Source: Leishmania infantum JPCM5
Taxonomy: Eukaryota > Euglenozoa > Kinetoplastea > Trypanosomatida > Trypanosomatidae
Direction of reading: 5' to 3'
NCBI RefSeq assembly: GCF_000002875.2
Contig: NC_009405.2
Span: forward strand, 404,928 to 468,927
Length of the DNA: 64,000 nucleotides
Position numbers and translations under genes: made by a program. Position 1 is the first letter of the stretch; every line of letters begins with the position of its first letter. The notes under the pieces are model-generated. The model was given only the letters and a program-made list of their open reading frames with translations, was not told the origin of the DNA and made no database searches. This document shows, one piece after another, positions 29,850-40,739 of the stretch.

Positions 29850-31059
29850 GAAGAGCGAGTGAGCGCGTGCGTGCCGGTGCGTCTCTCTCTCTCTGTCGCT
29901 GCATGCACACGCCTTCGCGCGTGTGGGATGCCTCATGGGAGCGAATTGTGTTTGTGCGAGTGCGGAATTGGCACTGAGAGCGGAAGGGCGATGCCGTCTG
30001 TGTATGTGTGCGTGTGATGTGAGTCAGGTGGAGCTGAAGAGGACGAAAAGGCAGGGGAGTGCTGGGAGTGGTGGCGAGAACAAGACATGGGGGTTGGGGT
30101 GGGTGTCTTTCCACCCTCAGCCCATCGTTTTCTCTCGCCTCAAGCATCTCCTACCGTTCAGGTCCTCCCACCTTCTCCAGAGGAGCCCACACAGGCAGAC
30201 ACACGCACACACACACAGATACACTGAAGCCCCCTCTGCTGTTGCTGCTGCTGCTGCTCTGCCTCCCCACACCTGACAGCCAACGATGCAGACGGAAGAA
30301 AAAAAAGACGTCCTGTCTCTCTCTCTCGCACTTATTCCTCTCTTCGCTTTTTCTTTGGGGTTTCGGAGATGGCGCTCATGTGTGCGGGTGCCCCCGTCTG
30401 CATGTGCGTGTGCGTGTGTGCCCAGCCATCTCTGCGCGCGCACATGTGGACGGCGCACTGAAAAGGGAGACCATCTGCTCAGTACGCCGTTCCGTGTTGT
30501 TTTCGTTTTTTTTTTCGTTTCCACCACGACCACAAAACCGACGATCAAGGACGGCGGCTCTCTTCTCTGAGGGCGACGGCGGCGGCTTTTGCCTCCGTCG
30601 TTGAGGGAAAGGACATACAGGACGCCTGCATCGCCGTCTTGGGTGACACGGGTGACGTGACACCAGTGGTCCGTGCGGACGGTCTCCTTCACTGAAGTAT
30701 ACACATATGGGTGCAGGGGGCGCGTGGCACCGGCTGTACTCGCCGGACATAGGGACAAAACAAAAAGCGTGCATACGTGTTAACCTGTGTTCCCGTCGGC
30801 CGGCTCTCCTACCTTCTCTCTCCCTTTCTTTCTTCTCCCCCTTTTTCGCGCTTGCGAACCCGTCCATCGTTGTTGCCACACGTCTGCGACGTGCGCGTCT
30901 TCCTCCACCGCACACGTCACGCACAAACACACGTATTCCTGCGCTTCTTGCGACACATTGCATCCCTTACCTTCGCTCTTCCTCTTCCAACCACGTACGG
31001 CTGTGAAGAGAAGACACTTCGTGTCAGGCACTCTTCCCTAGCCATCTCCCTCCTTCAAG
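29850..31059. other. Intergenic region between L9 and S23 copy 1
   Basis: No gene is seen. It includes a CA-rich stretch (30190-30222), a short CTG run (30238-30256), T-rich pyrimidine tracts (30500-30520, 30820-30850) and the predicted acceptor of S23 copy 1 (pyrimidines about 30967-30989, AG at 31007-31008). Confidence 0.65.
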
Positions 31060-31613
31060 ATGACGAAGACCAACGGTCAGAACGCAGCTCGTAAGCTGGT
31101 GCGCCTGCGCTGCCGCAACCGCTGGGCCGACAAGGGCTGGAAGCGCGCGCACACCTTCTCGGCCAGGAAGGCGAACCCCTTCGGCGGGTCGTCGCACGCC
31201 AAGGGCATCGTGCTGGAGAAGATCGGCGTCGGCGCCAAGCAGCCTAACTCCGCCATTCGTAAGTGTGTGCGTGTGCAGCTGATCAAGAACGACAAGAAGA
31301 TCATCGCGTTCGTGCCGAACGATGGCTGCCTTCACTTCATCGAGGAGAACGACGAGGTGCTGGTGTCTGGTTTCGGCCGTTCCGGCCACGCCGTCGGTGA
31401 TATTCCCGGCGTCCGCTTCAAGATCGTGAAGGTGTCGAACGTCGGCCTGTACGCCCTGTACCGGCAGAAGAAGGAGAAGCCGCGTAACTAGAAAACTAGG
31501 GACGCATGCTGCCTCTCTCTCTCTGTCCCTGTCTGTGCCTGTGTCACTGGCACATGCAAGAGGAGGACGACGAACGGCCGGGAGCGTGCACGCGGCCGCG
31601 TTGTGGTCTCGCG
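31049..31613 (+). repeat. Direct repeat unit A (S23 copy 1)
   Basis: 565 bp identical to 32371-32935 at a constant offset of 1322. It covers the last 11 leader bases, the whole S23 coding region and 122 bases of 3' UTR. Similarity stops abruptly at both ends. Confidence 0.93.
31060..31491 (+). CDS. RPS23: 40S ribosomal protein S23 (uS12), copy 1
   Basis: The gene encodes 143 residues, the standard eukaryotic S23 length. It is a small-subunit decoding-centre protein, the homologue of bacterial S12. Diagnostic features are the basic N-terminus, [12 protein letters not shown] and the highly conserved [15 protein letters not shown] loop, which holds the proline next to the site hydroxylated in other eukaryotes. 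The ATG is preceded by a conserved CTTCAAG. Coding sequence and the first 122 bases after the stop are identical to copy 2; the identical block is 31049-31613. The predicted acceptor is AG 31007-31008, giving a 51-nt leader different from that of copy 2. Confidence 0.97.
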
Positions 31614-32381
31614 TGCTTTGGTGTGCGCGCGTGCTCGAGCAAGAGTTATGCAGGTGAATCTCTCTCTGCCTGTCGGTGTGCCGGTGGAATGGCGGAGGGG
31701 GGCACGTCTGCCCTTCACACGTCTCCGCCGACACCGCACCTTCTCCGACTTCTGTCTTTATTCGTTTTTTTTTTTCGGTAATGATGATTTTCGTTTCGGC
31801 GTAAACAACCAAAAACTGAAGCTGCGCACACGGCACGCAGCGTTGCCTCGTCAGAGCCGCATGGGGTTAGCCAGCACGGTGAGGAGGAGCAGCGCGCGCA
31901 CCCGTTCTCTTTGGGCCACCGCACCCCTGTATCGCTCTGGAGTCTCTTTCTTTTCTGTGGCCCTCGACACAGGAGAGTGCAGAGGGGGGGGGCTGTGTCT
32001 GGTTGCCTAGGCATCACCTCCTCCACTTCCAGCGCACGGCGTGTGTGCGTGTGTGTGTGTGGGGTGCTAGCGCCATGCAGGGAGTTCTGCTGGTGAGACT
32101 TGCCCACGTTCTGCCTCTCCTTGTCTCCTGAAATCTTCAACAACGCACTCACTCATCGCCTCTCTTTCCTATGCCCTTTGCCTCTCGTGCTTCTTCTTTC
32201 GCTCACCTGCACGCGCGTCATGTCTGCGGCCTGGCCTCCCCGACTTGCGCCGCTCTCGGCACGCACGCCTTCTCATGTTCACACACATATCATTCTGCAA
32301 CTCCACCGATAAACGCCTACACAACCTCCTCCCTTCCTCCAACGCGACAGGACACAGTGCCAGCCGCACACCTCCTTCAAG
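31492..32381. other. Intergenic region between the two S23 copies
   Basis: The first 122 bases repeat downstream of copy 2; the rest is unique. It contains a T run (31766-31775), a short GT tract (32040-32061) and CT-rich sequence leading to AG 32349-32350. No gene is seen. Confidence 0.7.
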
Positions 32382-32935
32382 ATGACGAAGACCAACGGTC
32401 AGAACGCAGCTCGTAAGCTGGTGCGCCTGCGCTGCCGCAACCGCTGGGCCGACAAGGGCTGGAAGCGCGCGCACACCTTCTCGGCCAGGAAGGCGAACCC
32501 CTTCGGCGGGTCGTCGCACGCCAAGGGCATCGTGCTGGAGAAGATCGGCGTCGGCGCCAAGCAGCCTAACTCCGCCATTCGTAAGTGTGTGCGTGTGCAG
32601 CTGATCAAGAACGACAAGAAGATCATCGCGTTCGTGCCGAACGATGGCTGCCTTCACTTCATCGAGGAGAACGACGAGGTGCTGGTGTCTGGTTTCGGCC
32701 GTTCCGGCCACGCCGTCGGTGATATTCCCGGCGTCCGCTTCAAGATCGTGAAGGTGTCGAACGTCGGCCTGTACGCCCTGTACCGGCAGAAGAAGGAGAA
32801 GCCGCGTAACTAGAAAACTAGGGACGCATGCTGCCTCTCTCTCTCTGTCCCTGTCTGTGCCTGTGTCACTGGCACATGCAAGAGGAGGACGACGAACGGC
32901 CGGGAGCGTGCACGCGGCCGCGTTGTGGTCTCGCG
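32371..32935 (+). repeat. Direct repeat unit B (S23 copy 2)
   Basis: Second copy of the 565-bp block found at 31049-31613, with no difference seen. Confidence 0.93.
32382..32813 (+). CDS. RPS23: 40S ribosomal protein S23 (uS12), copy 2
   Basis: A 143-residue protein identical to the product of copy 1. The leader differs: pyrimidine tract about 32325-32341, AG at 32349-32350, leader 31 nt. The 3' UTR shares only its first 122 bases with copy 1 and then diverges. Tandem duplication of ribosomal genes is common in trypanosomatids, where extra copies raise expression because transcription is polycistronic. Sequence identity beyond what codon choice requires suggests a recent duplication or ongoing gene conversion. 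Confidence 0.97.
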
Positions 32936-35309
32936 GAGCGTCTACGTACACATTGTGTTGGACATGGCGCAGACGGGGGGGAGATAATGGTGATGCGCGG
33001 TTGCACCTCGTTGTGTCCTACGCCGCTGCCTCTGCCTAAGTCTTGTTTTCTCTCGCTTACTTTGATGCTTTTCTCCTAATTTTGCCTGATTTTACCGTTC
33101 TCTACGCCAAGACACGCACGAACGACGAGATTGCCCCCGCCTCCCACCCAGCAAACAATCGAAGTGCCGCCGTAGCTCACGCACGTGCGGGGGTAGAAGA
33201 AGGAGGGGGTGGATAGATCCGGCGCAGCGGCGGCTTTGAGGCCTCGGAAAAAAGGTGAAGACGAAGCCGGCGCGCACGTTTTCTCTATAGATATATATGC
33301 GTAGATTTGCTCATGCACTGCCAGCTGTGTTACGTGCAGGCAACAACCTTCTCTACTCCCTCCTACCCCTTCCGGCGCTCGCCCGCTTGTTCCTCCTTTT
33401 TCCCCCTTTTTCCCTATTCACTAACCCACGCGCACGCCCGCATGCGCACCATCGCTCACTGACTCTCAACAAGCGCGCTCACCTACATAGGACTGCTTTT
33501 CGGTGGTTTAGGAAAGTGCACTCGCACAAACGGTAACGCAATCTAATTCAACACCCTCTTCCTCCGCCAACGTACTCCGCGCCTCCTGCACCCTTCCTCC
33601 CTCCATCTCCGGCTCTGCCCCCCTCCCCCCTTTCCCCCCTCACGAAGGAGGCTCTTCACCAGCAGCAAAAAAAAAGAAAGTAAACTGAAGGCCAGAGAAG
33701 GGCATCACTGTCACCGCTGCCACTCCACTGTCGAAGCCTTCACCACCGCTTCTGCCTCCTCCTTTACGTAGCCGCTTGACTAACCGCCACCACGGCTACT
33801 ATTCCGCACTCCCTTCCTCCTCCTTCTTTGTTGTTTGTTTAAACGCCCTTTTGTTGTCTTCCGAACGGACGCACGGACTCGCTCGAGGAAGCCGCACTCC
33901 CCTTCCCCCTTCCTCCACACACAAACACACACACACACGCTGCTGCCGAAGGGTCCAGAACGGCTTGGACACTGGGAGGCCGAAAAGGCGCCTGCCCGCT
34001 GTATTGGAGCTTCACCTTTCCCTGCGAGTGGGCGAGACACACACGCGAAGAAGCACACACCGTCGCGCATCCCTCCACCCGGGCCAGAGGTGTACCGCCC
34101 GTACGCGGCGCACGTGCTGGTGGGGACCAAAGTTTGCAGAGAGAAGAGGCGGGAGGACACGGCCGACACGTGCTGGAAGCGAAGGGCCCGCTCCGATAGG
34201 AAAACGAACAGAGCGAGAAACACACGGCACAGAAAGGCAAAGGGAGGGCTGCCAGAGAGAGAGTGAGTGAGTGAGCGAGCGAGCGCGCATCGCTGCACCG
34301 GGAGGCGTGCGCATCAGCTGTTTGTGTGCTTTTCCCCTCCCCTTTGCTGAGGTGTCCCCTGTCTCTCCAGTCCACTGTTCATCATCGCTACCGCCACCCC
34401 CCTCTCCTCCAGCTCCAGTGAATCCAACACTCTTCCGTTGGCGTGTTCTTCGTCCTTCTCGCCGTTCTTCCTCCTCGCTGCACTGTCCCGTGCCGCTTTC
34501 TGAGATTCGCCCTGCGCTCTTCACGCCGCGTCTCTCCCGGAAACGAAAACACAAAGAGAGCACGAGGTGCGCGGCGCGGTGACCTCTCCCAGAACGGAAA
34601 CTTCACGAGAAGATCCGCGGTGGTGGGTGGGGGCGCGTGTTGTAAGTGTGCGTCTCGGTACCCGTTCTTCGCTAGCTGGTTGTGCGCTGCTCTGCACGTA
34701 TCGAAGGTATACGTTTTGTTTTGTCCTTTTTAGTTCTATCTCTCGTGTGCGGCACCGTCACCCCCCTCCCCTCCTTGTGGAGAGAAAGAACGAGAGGCAA
34801 CACGCGTGTGGCCTCCTGTAGGGGTGGCTTTCTCGTCCTCTCCTCTTCCTTCTTTGTGGTCGACTGCCACCCTCTCTCGATTTTCTGCAGAGGGTGCCGG
34901 TGGCGGTGTGAGGGGTTTCGAGTTGGGCTTGCTGTTACTTGTTATGCGCCTCACTTTCGGTCTCGCGCTCTCTTCGACGCATCGCTTGCTACCTGAAAAC
35001 AGAAAAGTCGGAGAAGGAACAGAACGACAAAGAAAATCTAAACCCCCCAAAGGAGCAAGGGAACGGCAAGTCCTTCGGTTGCTCACGTTAATCGAGCCAC
35101 GAGGACCTCCCCCCCTCACCCTCCACCAGCGTAACGCATAAACGCCGTCGATAGTCGGGACGCGCTGCATTCTCCCCTTACCCCGCCCCCACTCCTTCCC
35201 GCGCCCGCTTGTGTCGAAGTGCACACACTCCTAATATTGAAAAGAAGAAAAACACGAAACGTTGTTGTTGTCTGCTCTGCGTGACGCGGTGCCCCTCCCC
35301 CACCCTTTA

Positions 35310-35340
35310 TTGTTTTTTTTTCTTTCGCTGTGCTTTATAG
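35310..35340 (+). promoter_or_regulatory. Predicted spliced-leader acceptor of CRK1
   Basis: A T-rich tract (TGTTTTTTTTTCTTTCGCTG and following) ends in ATAG with AG at 35339-35340. The resulting leader of about 307 nt contains no ATG, so 35648 is the first start codon. Confidence 0.6.
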
Positions 35341-35576
35341 TTCGTTGTGTGTCGGTCCGTCTGTCTGCGCGGCTTCGAACGAGCGAGACGCAAGTGGTCT
35401 ACACCCACGCACGAGACGACGACAAAAAGCGTGGCCGTGGTCATCTGCGGTGGAAAAGAACCAAACAGACACGAAAAGAAAAAAAAACAGAAAATCTGTA
35501 AACGCAGACGCGAGCACCCAGCGCCCACCCCCCTCCGCTCCGCTGCCGTTGCCAGCAGACCGAAAGGAAGGAAGGA

Positions 35577-35610
35577 TACACACACACACACACACACGCA
35601 CACACACACG
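35577..35610 (+). repeat. CA repeat in the CRK1 leader
   Basis: About 15 CA units with two GCA interruptions, 38 bp before the CRK1 start codon and inside the predicted 5' UTR. Confidence 0.9.
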
Positions 35611-35647
35611 CAAAGAAAGAAAAGAGGCAAACGCGAAAAGGAAAGCA

Positions 35648-36553
35648 ATGACCAGCCGGTACGAGCGGCAGGAGAAGATCGGCGAGGGCACCTACGGCGT
35701 GGTGTACAAGGCCCGAGATACGTCCACTGCCGCGACGGTCGCGTTGAAGCGCATTCGGCTTGACTCGGAGGAGGAGGGCGTGCCGTGCACCGCCATTCGC
35801 GAGATTTCGCTGCTGAAGGAGCTGCGACATGAGAACATCGTGAAGCTGCTGGACGTGTGTCACAGCGAGCACCGTCTGACGATCGTCTTCGAGTATTTAG
35901 ACCTAGACTTGAAGAAGTATCTCGACCGCGAGAACGGCAACCTCGATGCGGCAACGGTTCAGCACTTTATGCGCGACCTGCTGCGCGGCGTCGCCTTCTG
36001 CCACCAGCGCAGTGTCCTGCATCGCGACCTGAAGCCGCAGAATCTTCTCATCTCGCGCGAGAAGGAGCTGAAGCTAGGCGACTTCGGTCTCGGTCGTTCC
36101 TTCGCCATCCCAGTGCGCAAATTCACGAACGAGGTGGTGACGCTGTGGTACCGACCGCCCGACGTTCTGCTCGGCTCGATGCAGTACGGTCCGCCGGTGG
36201 ACGTGTGGTCCGTGGGGTGCATCTTCTCCGAGATGGCCACCGGGACGCCGCTCTTCGCCGGGAAGAACGATGCCGACCAGCTCATGCGGATCTTCCGCTT
36301 CCTAGGCACACCGAACAACCGGGTTTGGCCGTCCATGAACCAGTACCCGAACTCGAACAACATGCTGTCGCAGCCGGAGTTTTTGCAGAACTTCGAGCCG
36401 GAATGGAGCAACGTGCTCGGCTCCGTGCCCGGGTACGAGAAGCTTGGCTGCGCTGGTGTCGATCTGCTAGAAAAGTTGCTACGCTACGAGCCGTCGGAGC
36501 GCATTACGGCGGCAGACGCGTTGAACCACCCGTACTTTAGCCTCCAGTTTTAG
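35648..36553 (+). CDS. CRK1: Cyclin-dependent kinase CRK1 (cdc2-related kinase 1)
   Basis: The gene encodes 301 residues, the length of a minimal CDK. It is a cell-cycle Ser/Thr kinase that needs a cyclin partner. The Gly loop GEGTYG is at 12-17, with inhibitory-site residues T15 and Y16. The ATP lysine is K34 and the cyclin-binding helix PCTAIRE is at 46-52. The catalytic loop HRDLKPQN has D127, DFG is at 145-147, and the T-loop threonine is T160 in [12 protein letters not shown]. Two changes from the animal CDK1 pattern are DFGLGR instead of DFGLAR and YRPPD instead of YRAPE; the final D and the [16 protein letters not shown] segment resemble Pho85. The name comes from recalled similarity to Leishmania CRK1. 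The ATG is the first after the predicted acceptor. Confidence 0.95.
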   Translation: MTSRYERQEKIGEGTYGVVYKARDTSTAATVALKRIRLDSEEEGVPCTAIREISLLKELRHENIVKLLDVCHSEHRLTIVFEYLDLDLKKYLDRENGNLDAATVQHFMRDLLRGVAFCHQRSVLHRDLKPQNLLISREKELKLGDFGLGRSFAIPVRKFTNEVVTLWYRPPDVLLGSMQYGPPVDVWSVGCIFSEMATGTPLFAGKNDADQLMRIFRFLGTPNNRVWPSMNQYPNSNNMLSQPEFLQNFEPEWSNVLGSVPGYEKLGCAGVDLLEKLLRYEPSERITAADALNHPYFSLQF

Positions 36554-37725
36554 CCACTCCAATAACGCAACATTCCCTTTCTGCGTCCCCTCCGTGTGCC
36601 GGCAGCAACGAAGAATTCGGGGGAGGCCTGTGTGGCATATACATATCCTGCTCGCTGCCATGCAGAGGTGAGGTGCTGGTGTCCTTGGTTGGTGGCCTTC
36701 ACGCTTGGCTTTTTTTTTGTCTGTCCAGAGGGTGTGCCCTCGTCTCGACGCGTATGGATAAGCGTCTGCGTCTTGACTGAGGCGGCCGTGGTGGTGGTGT
36801 GTGGGGGGATGTCCTACAGTTTTCAACCCTTGCTGTCCCTCTCTCGTTCTGTTGCCCCCTCCTCTCTCCTCCGCCTCCTTCGTTGCTTCCCTGTTTCGGT
36901 TGTCTCCTTGTCATGCACTCGGCCGCGTGCGTTTTCTCCTGTTTTGTTGTTGTTTTCGAGTGCCGTTCTGTTCCCGTTGATGTCGATCCTGTGCATGTGC
37001 TTGTGCGCGTGTGTGTTTTATATCTCTTCTTCCGGGTGTGGCTCTTCTCGGGGTTGATGCTGTTGGTCTGGCGATAATGCCCCCCTTCCTCTCTCCTCTC
37101 CTCCCCCCTCTTCGGCCGCTCTCTTCTCCTCCTCCTCTCTCTACACGGTTGTTCACGTTAATATGTTTCCTTCCTTTTTTCCTTCCTTTTTGTCTTCTCT
37201 CCGGATCATGCTGAATTCGTCGTTTCGCGCATGCCCGTGTTGCCCCCTCCCCAGGCGTGCGTGTGCTTCCATGAATAGCGGTGAGTGATGACGCCCCGCC
37301 CCGCCCCGCCACCGCCCGTACACGCGCACCACCAACCTGCACACGGCTGCGCGCGCGACCGACCCCCGCGGCCGGACTCTTGCAAAGACCGCCGGGCCCA
37401 ACGAGAGCGTCTTCGCTTCACCTCCTCATTCCCAGGGAGGGGCGAGGGAGAGAGGAAAAGCGAGCGAAGAAAACGAAAAAAAAAACTGTTTCATTCAGCG
37501 GTGCTCACCCAGACGTACTCATACACGAGCACATAGCAGCAGGAGTGGGCCCGAATACCGAGGCACACGGTGGCGTGGGCGCACCCGTGCACAGACTCAG
37601 AGAGAGGCCGTCGTTGATTTGGTGGCTCGAGGCGGACGTAGGGCAAGTCAGAGGCAGAGACTCAAAACGGCGAAATACGACGTGGGCCGGCGGCGTGTGA
37701 GGTGGCGCTGCTGCACTTGCCTCTT

Positions 37726-37746
37726 CCCCCCCCCCCCCCCCCCCCC
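37726..37746 (+). repeat. Run of 21 C
   Basis: The longest homopolymer in the window. It is followed 45 bases downstream by a run of 10 G (37792-37801) that could pair with it. Confidence 0.9.
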
Positions 37747-38216
37747 AACATGCGCGCATGCCTCACAAGCACGCCCGTGCTTCCGCGTATAGGGGGGGGG
37801 GACGGTGTCGGTCTTGCGTTGGTGCCGTCTGCTGCTGCTGGCATCATGACTGTTTTCTCCACTTCTCCGCACTCCTCACCCCCACCCCCACCTTCTCCTT
37901 TCTCTCACCCATCTGCCACCACCACTCCCTCACGTGCGTGCTGTGTTGACACAGCAACAACATCCCTTTTTTTTATGTAGAAGGAGTATCCACGAATCAC
38001 AAGCTAACTTAGCGCGTGCACCTCTTTTCTCCCACTTTCGATTTGGCTTCCTGCGGCTCGCCCTCACTTCGTGCCCCTCTCCTCCCACACGGACACACAC
38101 CGCGTCGATACCGCCACCGCCTTGCAACGACGGCGAAGCACCACAACTCTGATAGGTTTTCTCCGCTCACAGCCAGCGAGGGAGCACGTGCAGCGTCGTA
38201 CAGCTCATCTTCGGGG

Positions 38217-38251
38217 CTTCCTCTCGTTCTCTCACGTCCCACACTGCTCAG
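38217..38251 (+). promoter_or_regulatory. Predicted spliced-leader acceptor of CCT-delta
   Basis: A CT-rich tract (38217-38240) is followed by CTCAG with AG at 38250-38251. The 47-nt leader has no ATG. Confidence 0.55.
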
Positions 38252-38298
38252 CTCGCTCACGCAGATATAGCACTCCACGCAGGTGACTTAGGACGAGA

Positions 38299-39954
38299 AT
38301 GTCGGCCGCTATAGTGAACCGCGCTGCTAGTGGCGCCGCGGCGCCGCGCCGCAAGGGCAACGAGAGCAAGAAAGATAACAACACGCAGACAGATGTGCGC
38401 CTCAGCAACATCACGGCGGCCAAGGCCGTGGCGGACTGCATCCGCACCTCGCTCGGGCCTCGCGGCATGGACAAGATGATTATTGACCCGAAGGGGGAGA
38501 CGATCATCAGCAACGACGGTGCTACGATCCTGTCGCGGCTGCAAGTGACGCACCCGTGTGCCAAGATGCTCGTGGATCTGTCCAAGGCCCAGGACATCGA
38601 AGCTGGCGACGGCACGACGTCAGTCGCGGTGCTATGCGGCGCCCTTCTGCGCGCCGTCGAGGAGCTGCTGAACAAGGGCATTCACCCGACGCAGATCACC
38701 GAGAGCTTCAACGAGTGTGCCAAGCTGGCCGAGAAGGTGCTGGAGGACATGAGCATCAAGATTGACATCGACGACCGCGACACGCTCATCAAGGCAGCCA
38801 TCACGTCGCTCAACTCGAAGGTCATCTCACAGAACAGCGACCTGCTGGCCCCGATGGCGGTGGACGCCGTGCGCAAGATTATCCGCAGCAACGGCGACGT
38901 CGACCTGCGCGACATCCGCGTCACTTCCGCACTGGGCGGCACGATCGACGACACGGAGCTGATTCAGAATGGTATGGTGTTCAAGCAGAAGGCGTCGCGC
39001 GTTGCTGGCGGGCCGGCGCGCATCCAGGACGCCACGATCGCGCTCATCCAGTTCCAGCTCTCGCCACCCAAGACGGACATGGAGAGCACCGTCACGATCA
39101 CCGACTACACGCAGATGGACCGTGCCCTCAAGGAGGAGCGCAAGTATCTGCTGGGCCTGTGCAAAGCAATCAAGGATGCGGGCGTGAATGTGCTGCTGGT
39201 GCAGAAGTCGGTGCTGCGCGATGCCGTCACGGCGCAGTCGCTTGACTTTCTCGCCAAGATGAAGATCATGGTGGTGACAGACATTGAGCGCAACGACATC
39301 GACTTCATTACGAAGACGCTTGGCTGTATGCCGGTCGCGAACCTGGAGAACCTCACCAAGGACAAGTTCGGCCACGCCAAGACGGTCATTGAGGAGGGCA
39401 CGCCGAGCGGCAAGGTGATCAAGATCATGGGCGTGCAGCCGCCGCCGCCGTCGTCGCTCAACCACGAGCTGTTTGGCAAGACCGTGTGCTTCTTCCTGCG
39501 CGGTAGCAACAGCCTCATGCTCGAGGAGGCCGAGCGCGCCCTGCACGACTCCCTCTGCGTTATTCGATCCATTGTGAAGAAGCGCGCCATCATGCCGGGC
39601 GGCGCGGCTGGCGAGATTGAGGTGTGCATGCAGCTCGGCAAGTACGCGCGCGAGCGGGCGGAGGGGATGCAGACGTTCTGCATGCGGGCGTACGCGGACG
39701 CCTTCGAGATTATCCCGTACACGCTGGCGGAGAATGCTGGGATGCAGCCCATCTCGATCGTCACGGAGCTGCGTAACGCCCACGCGTCTGGGCACGTGAA
39801 CAGCGGCGTGAATGTGCGCAAGGGTTGTGTGACGGACATGGTCGAGGAGAACGTGGTGCAGCCGCTGCTCGTGTCGACGTCCGCCGTGCGCCTTGCCTCG
39901 GAGGCGGTGATGATGATCTTGAAGATCGACGACATCATCATGACGCGCATCTGA
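38299..39954 (+). CDS. CCT4: T-complex protein 1 delta subunit (CCT4)
   Basis: The gene encodes 551 residues, normal for a group II chaperonin subunit. CCT is the cytosolic double-ring ATPase that folds actin and tubulin. ATP-site motifs are present: TSLGPRGMDKMI (50-61), NDGATI (72-77) and GDGTT (103-107). The GGAAGEIEV-type motif of the C-terminal half is also there. Delta identity comes from VRLSNITAAKAVADCIRTSL, the SLNSKVISQNS segment, DLRDIRV, LGGTIDD, the NVRKGCVTDMVEE segment and LKIDDIIMTR near the C-terminus. The first 30 residues are a basic, low-complexity extension. It is the last protein gene of the rightward unit, directly upstream of the strand switch and the Pol III cluster. 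Confidence 0.96.
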   Translation: MSAAIVNRAASGAAAPRRKGNESKKDNNTQTDVRLSNITAAKAVADCIRTSLGPRGMDKMIIDPKGETIISNDGATILSRLQVTHPCAKMLVDLSKAQDIEAGDGTTSVAVLCGALLRAVEELLNKGIHPTQITESFNECAKLAEKVLEDMSIKIDIDDRDTLIKAAITSLNSKVISQNSDLLAPMAVDAVRKIIRSNGDVDLRDIRVTSALGGTIDDTELIQNGMVFKQKASRVAGGPARIQDATIALIQFQLSPPKTDMESTVTITDYTQMDRALKEERKYLLGLCKAIKDAGVNVLLVQKSVLRDAVTAQSLDFLAKMKIMVVTDIERNDIDFITKTLGCMPVANLENLTKDKFGHAKTVIEEGTPSGKVIKIMGVQPPPPSSLNHELFGKTVCFFLRGSNSLMLEEAERALHDSLCVIRSIVKKRAIMPGGAAGEIEVCMQLGKYARERAEGMQTFCMRAYADAFEIIPYTLAENAGMQPISIVTELRNAHASGHVNSGVNVRKGCVTDMVEENVVQPLLVSTSAVRLASEAVMMILKIDDIIMTRI

Positions 39955-40739
39955 GCCACGTTCACCGAAAACGAGAGAGTGCGGATGGGCCACAGAGGCA
40001 CGCGCGTTCTCTTTCACTCTTTCGTTGGTCTGCATAGATGATGCCGAGGAGTGGGTGGGGGGGAGGGGGAGGAGGACGCGAGGGCCGCGCGCGTGTGGCT
40101 GCCAAGGATAACGCTGTCGAAGATGCTAAACAAGAAAAAAAAGGAAGAAAAACCAAAGAAAGGAAAAGGAATGCCGGAACCCTCCCCCCCTCCCCCCAAA
40201 AAAAAACAACGCACGCACACACGCAAGCATAGCAGGGACGACATATTGGGTGCGGGTGCGCAGCCGCCGACCCCCCCCCTCTGCCCCTCCCATGCTGTTT
40301 TTATCTCTTTTTTTTTGTGTCTTGTTGGAGTCTTCGTCTTGAGATTTTCCCACTTACCACCATTAGTAAGCAGCAACGTGCCGTTGTGTTCGTTGATGAT
40401 GAGCATATAACGAAGGTGCCAAAACACACAAAAAAAACACCCCCTCCCTTCCCCCGAGAAAAGCACGCCGCCGATGTGGGCACGCACGTACGAAAGGACC
40501 ATCGGTGCAAGTGGCGGATGGCATGAGAGCCACGAGGCATCTGTCCTCTTCCCTCCCTCCCCCCCTCCGCAGACTGTCAGCGCAACGCCCGGGAGAGGGT
40601 GCATTTGCTGGGAGATGCATGAGGCTCCTCGCCTTCCTTTCGCGCACACACGCACAACACTCACCCCCTTTCCTCTCACGCTTCACCTTCGCGTTAATCA
40701 TCTCGTCGTCAACCACTACCGCCTTTTCGCCCGCCTTTA
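39955..40739. other. Downstream region of CCT-delta, start of the convergent strand switch
   Basis: No gene is seen. It contains poly-A-rich stretches (40131-40170, 40198-40206, 40429-40437), C-rich stretches (40181-40197, 40269-40278, 40439-40459) and CT-rich sequence. It should hold the CCT-delta 3' UTR and the end of the rightward transcription unit. Confidence 0.65.

Larger units (their letters stand above)
32814..35647. other. Long intergenic region between S23 copy 2 and CRK1
   Basis: 2.8 kb with no recognised gene, one of the largest gaps in the window. It contains a short TA tract (33286-33297), several CT-rich and A-rich stretches, a T-rich pyrimidine tract ending at AG 35339-35340 (predicted CRK1 acceptor) and a CA repeat (35577-35610). 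Open frames of up to 183 codons occur on both strands here but overlap each other and are low complexity. Confidence 0.6.
36554..38298. other. Intergenic region between CRK1 and CCT-delta
   Basis: No gene is seen in 1.7 kb. It contains T-rich stretches (36711-36722, 37165-37200), a run of 21 C (37726-37746) and, 45 bases later, a run of 10 G (37792-37801). CT-rich sequence leads to the predicted acceptor AG at 38250-38251. Confidence 0.65.

Noticed and set aside
31024..31836. Minus-strand open frame across S23 copy 1 (and the matching one at 32169-32951)
   Set aside because: It repeats only because S23 is duplicated; no start context or conserved motif, and it is opposite to the unit's direction.
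35330..35647. In-frame 106-codon extension upstream of CRK1
   Set aside because: There is no ATG in it, it crosses the CA repeat, and the kinase already begins normally at 35648.
38827..40035. 402-codon open frame on - opposite CCT-delta
   Set aside because: Antisense shadow created by GC-rich third positions; the + frame is an unmistakable chaperonin.
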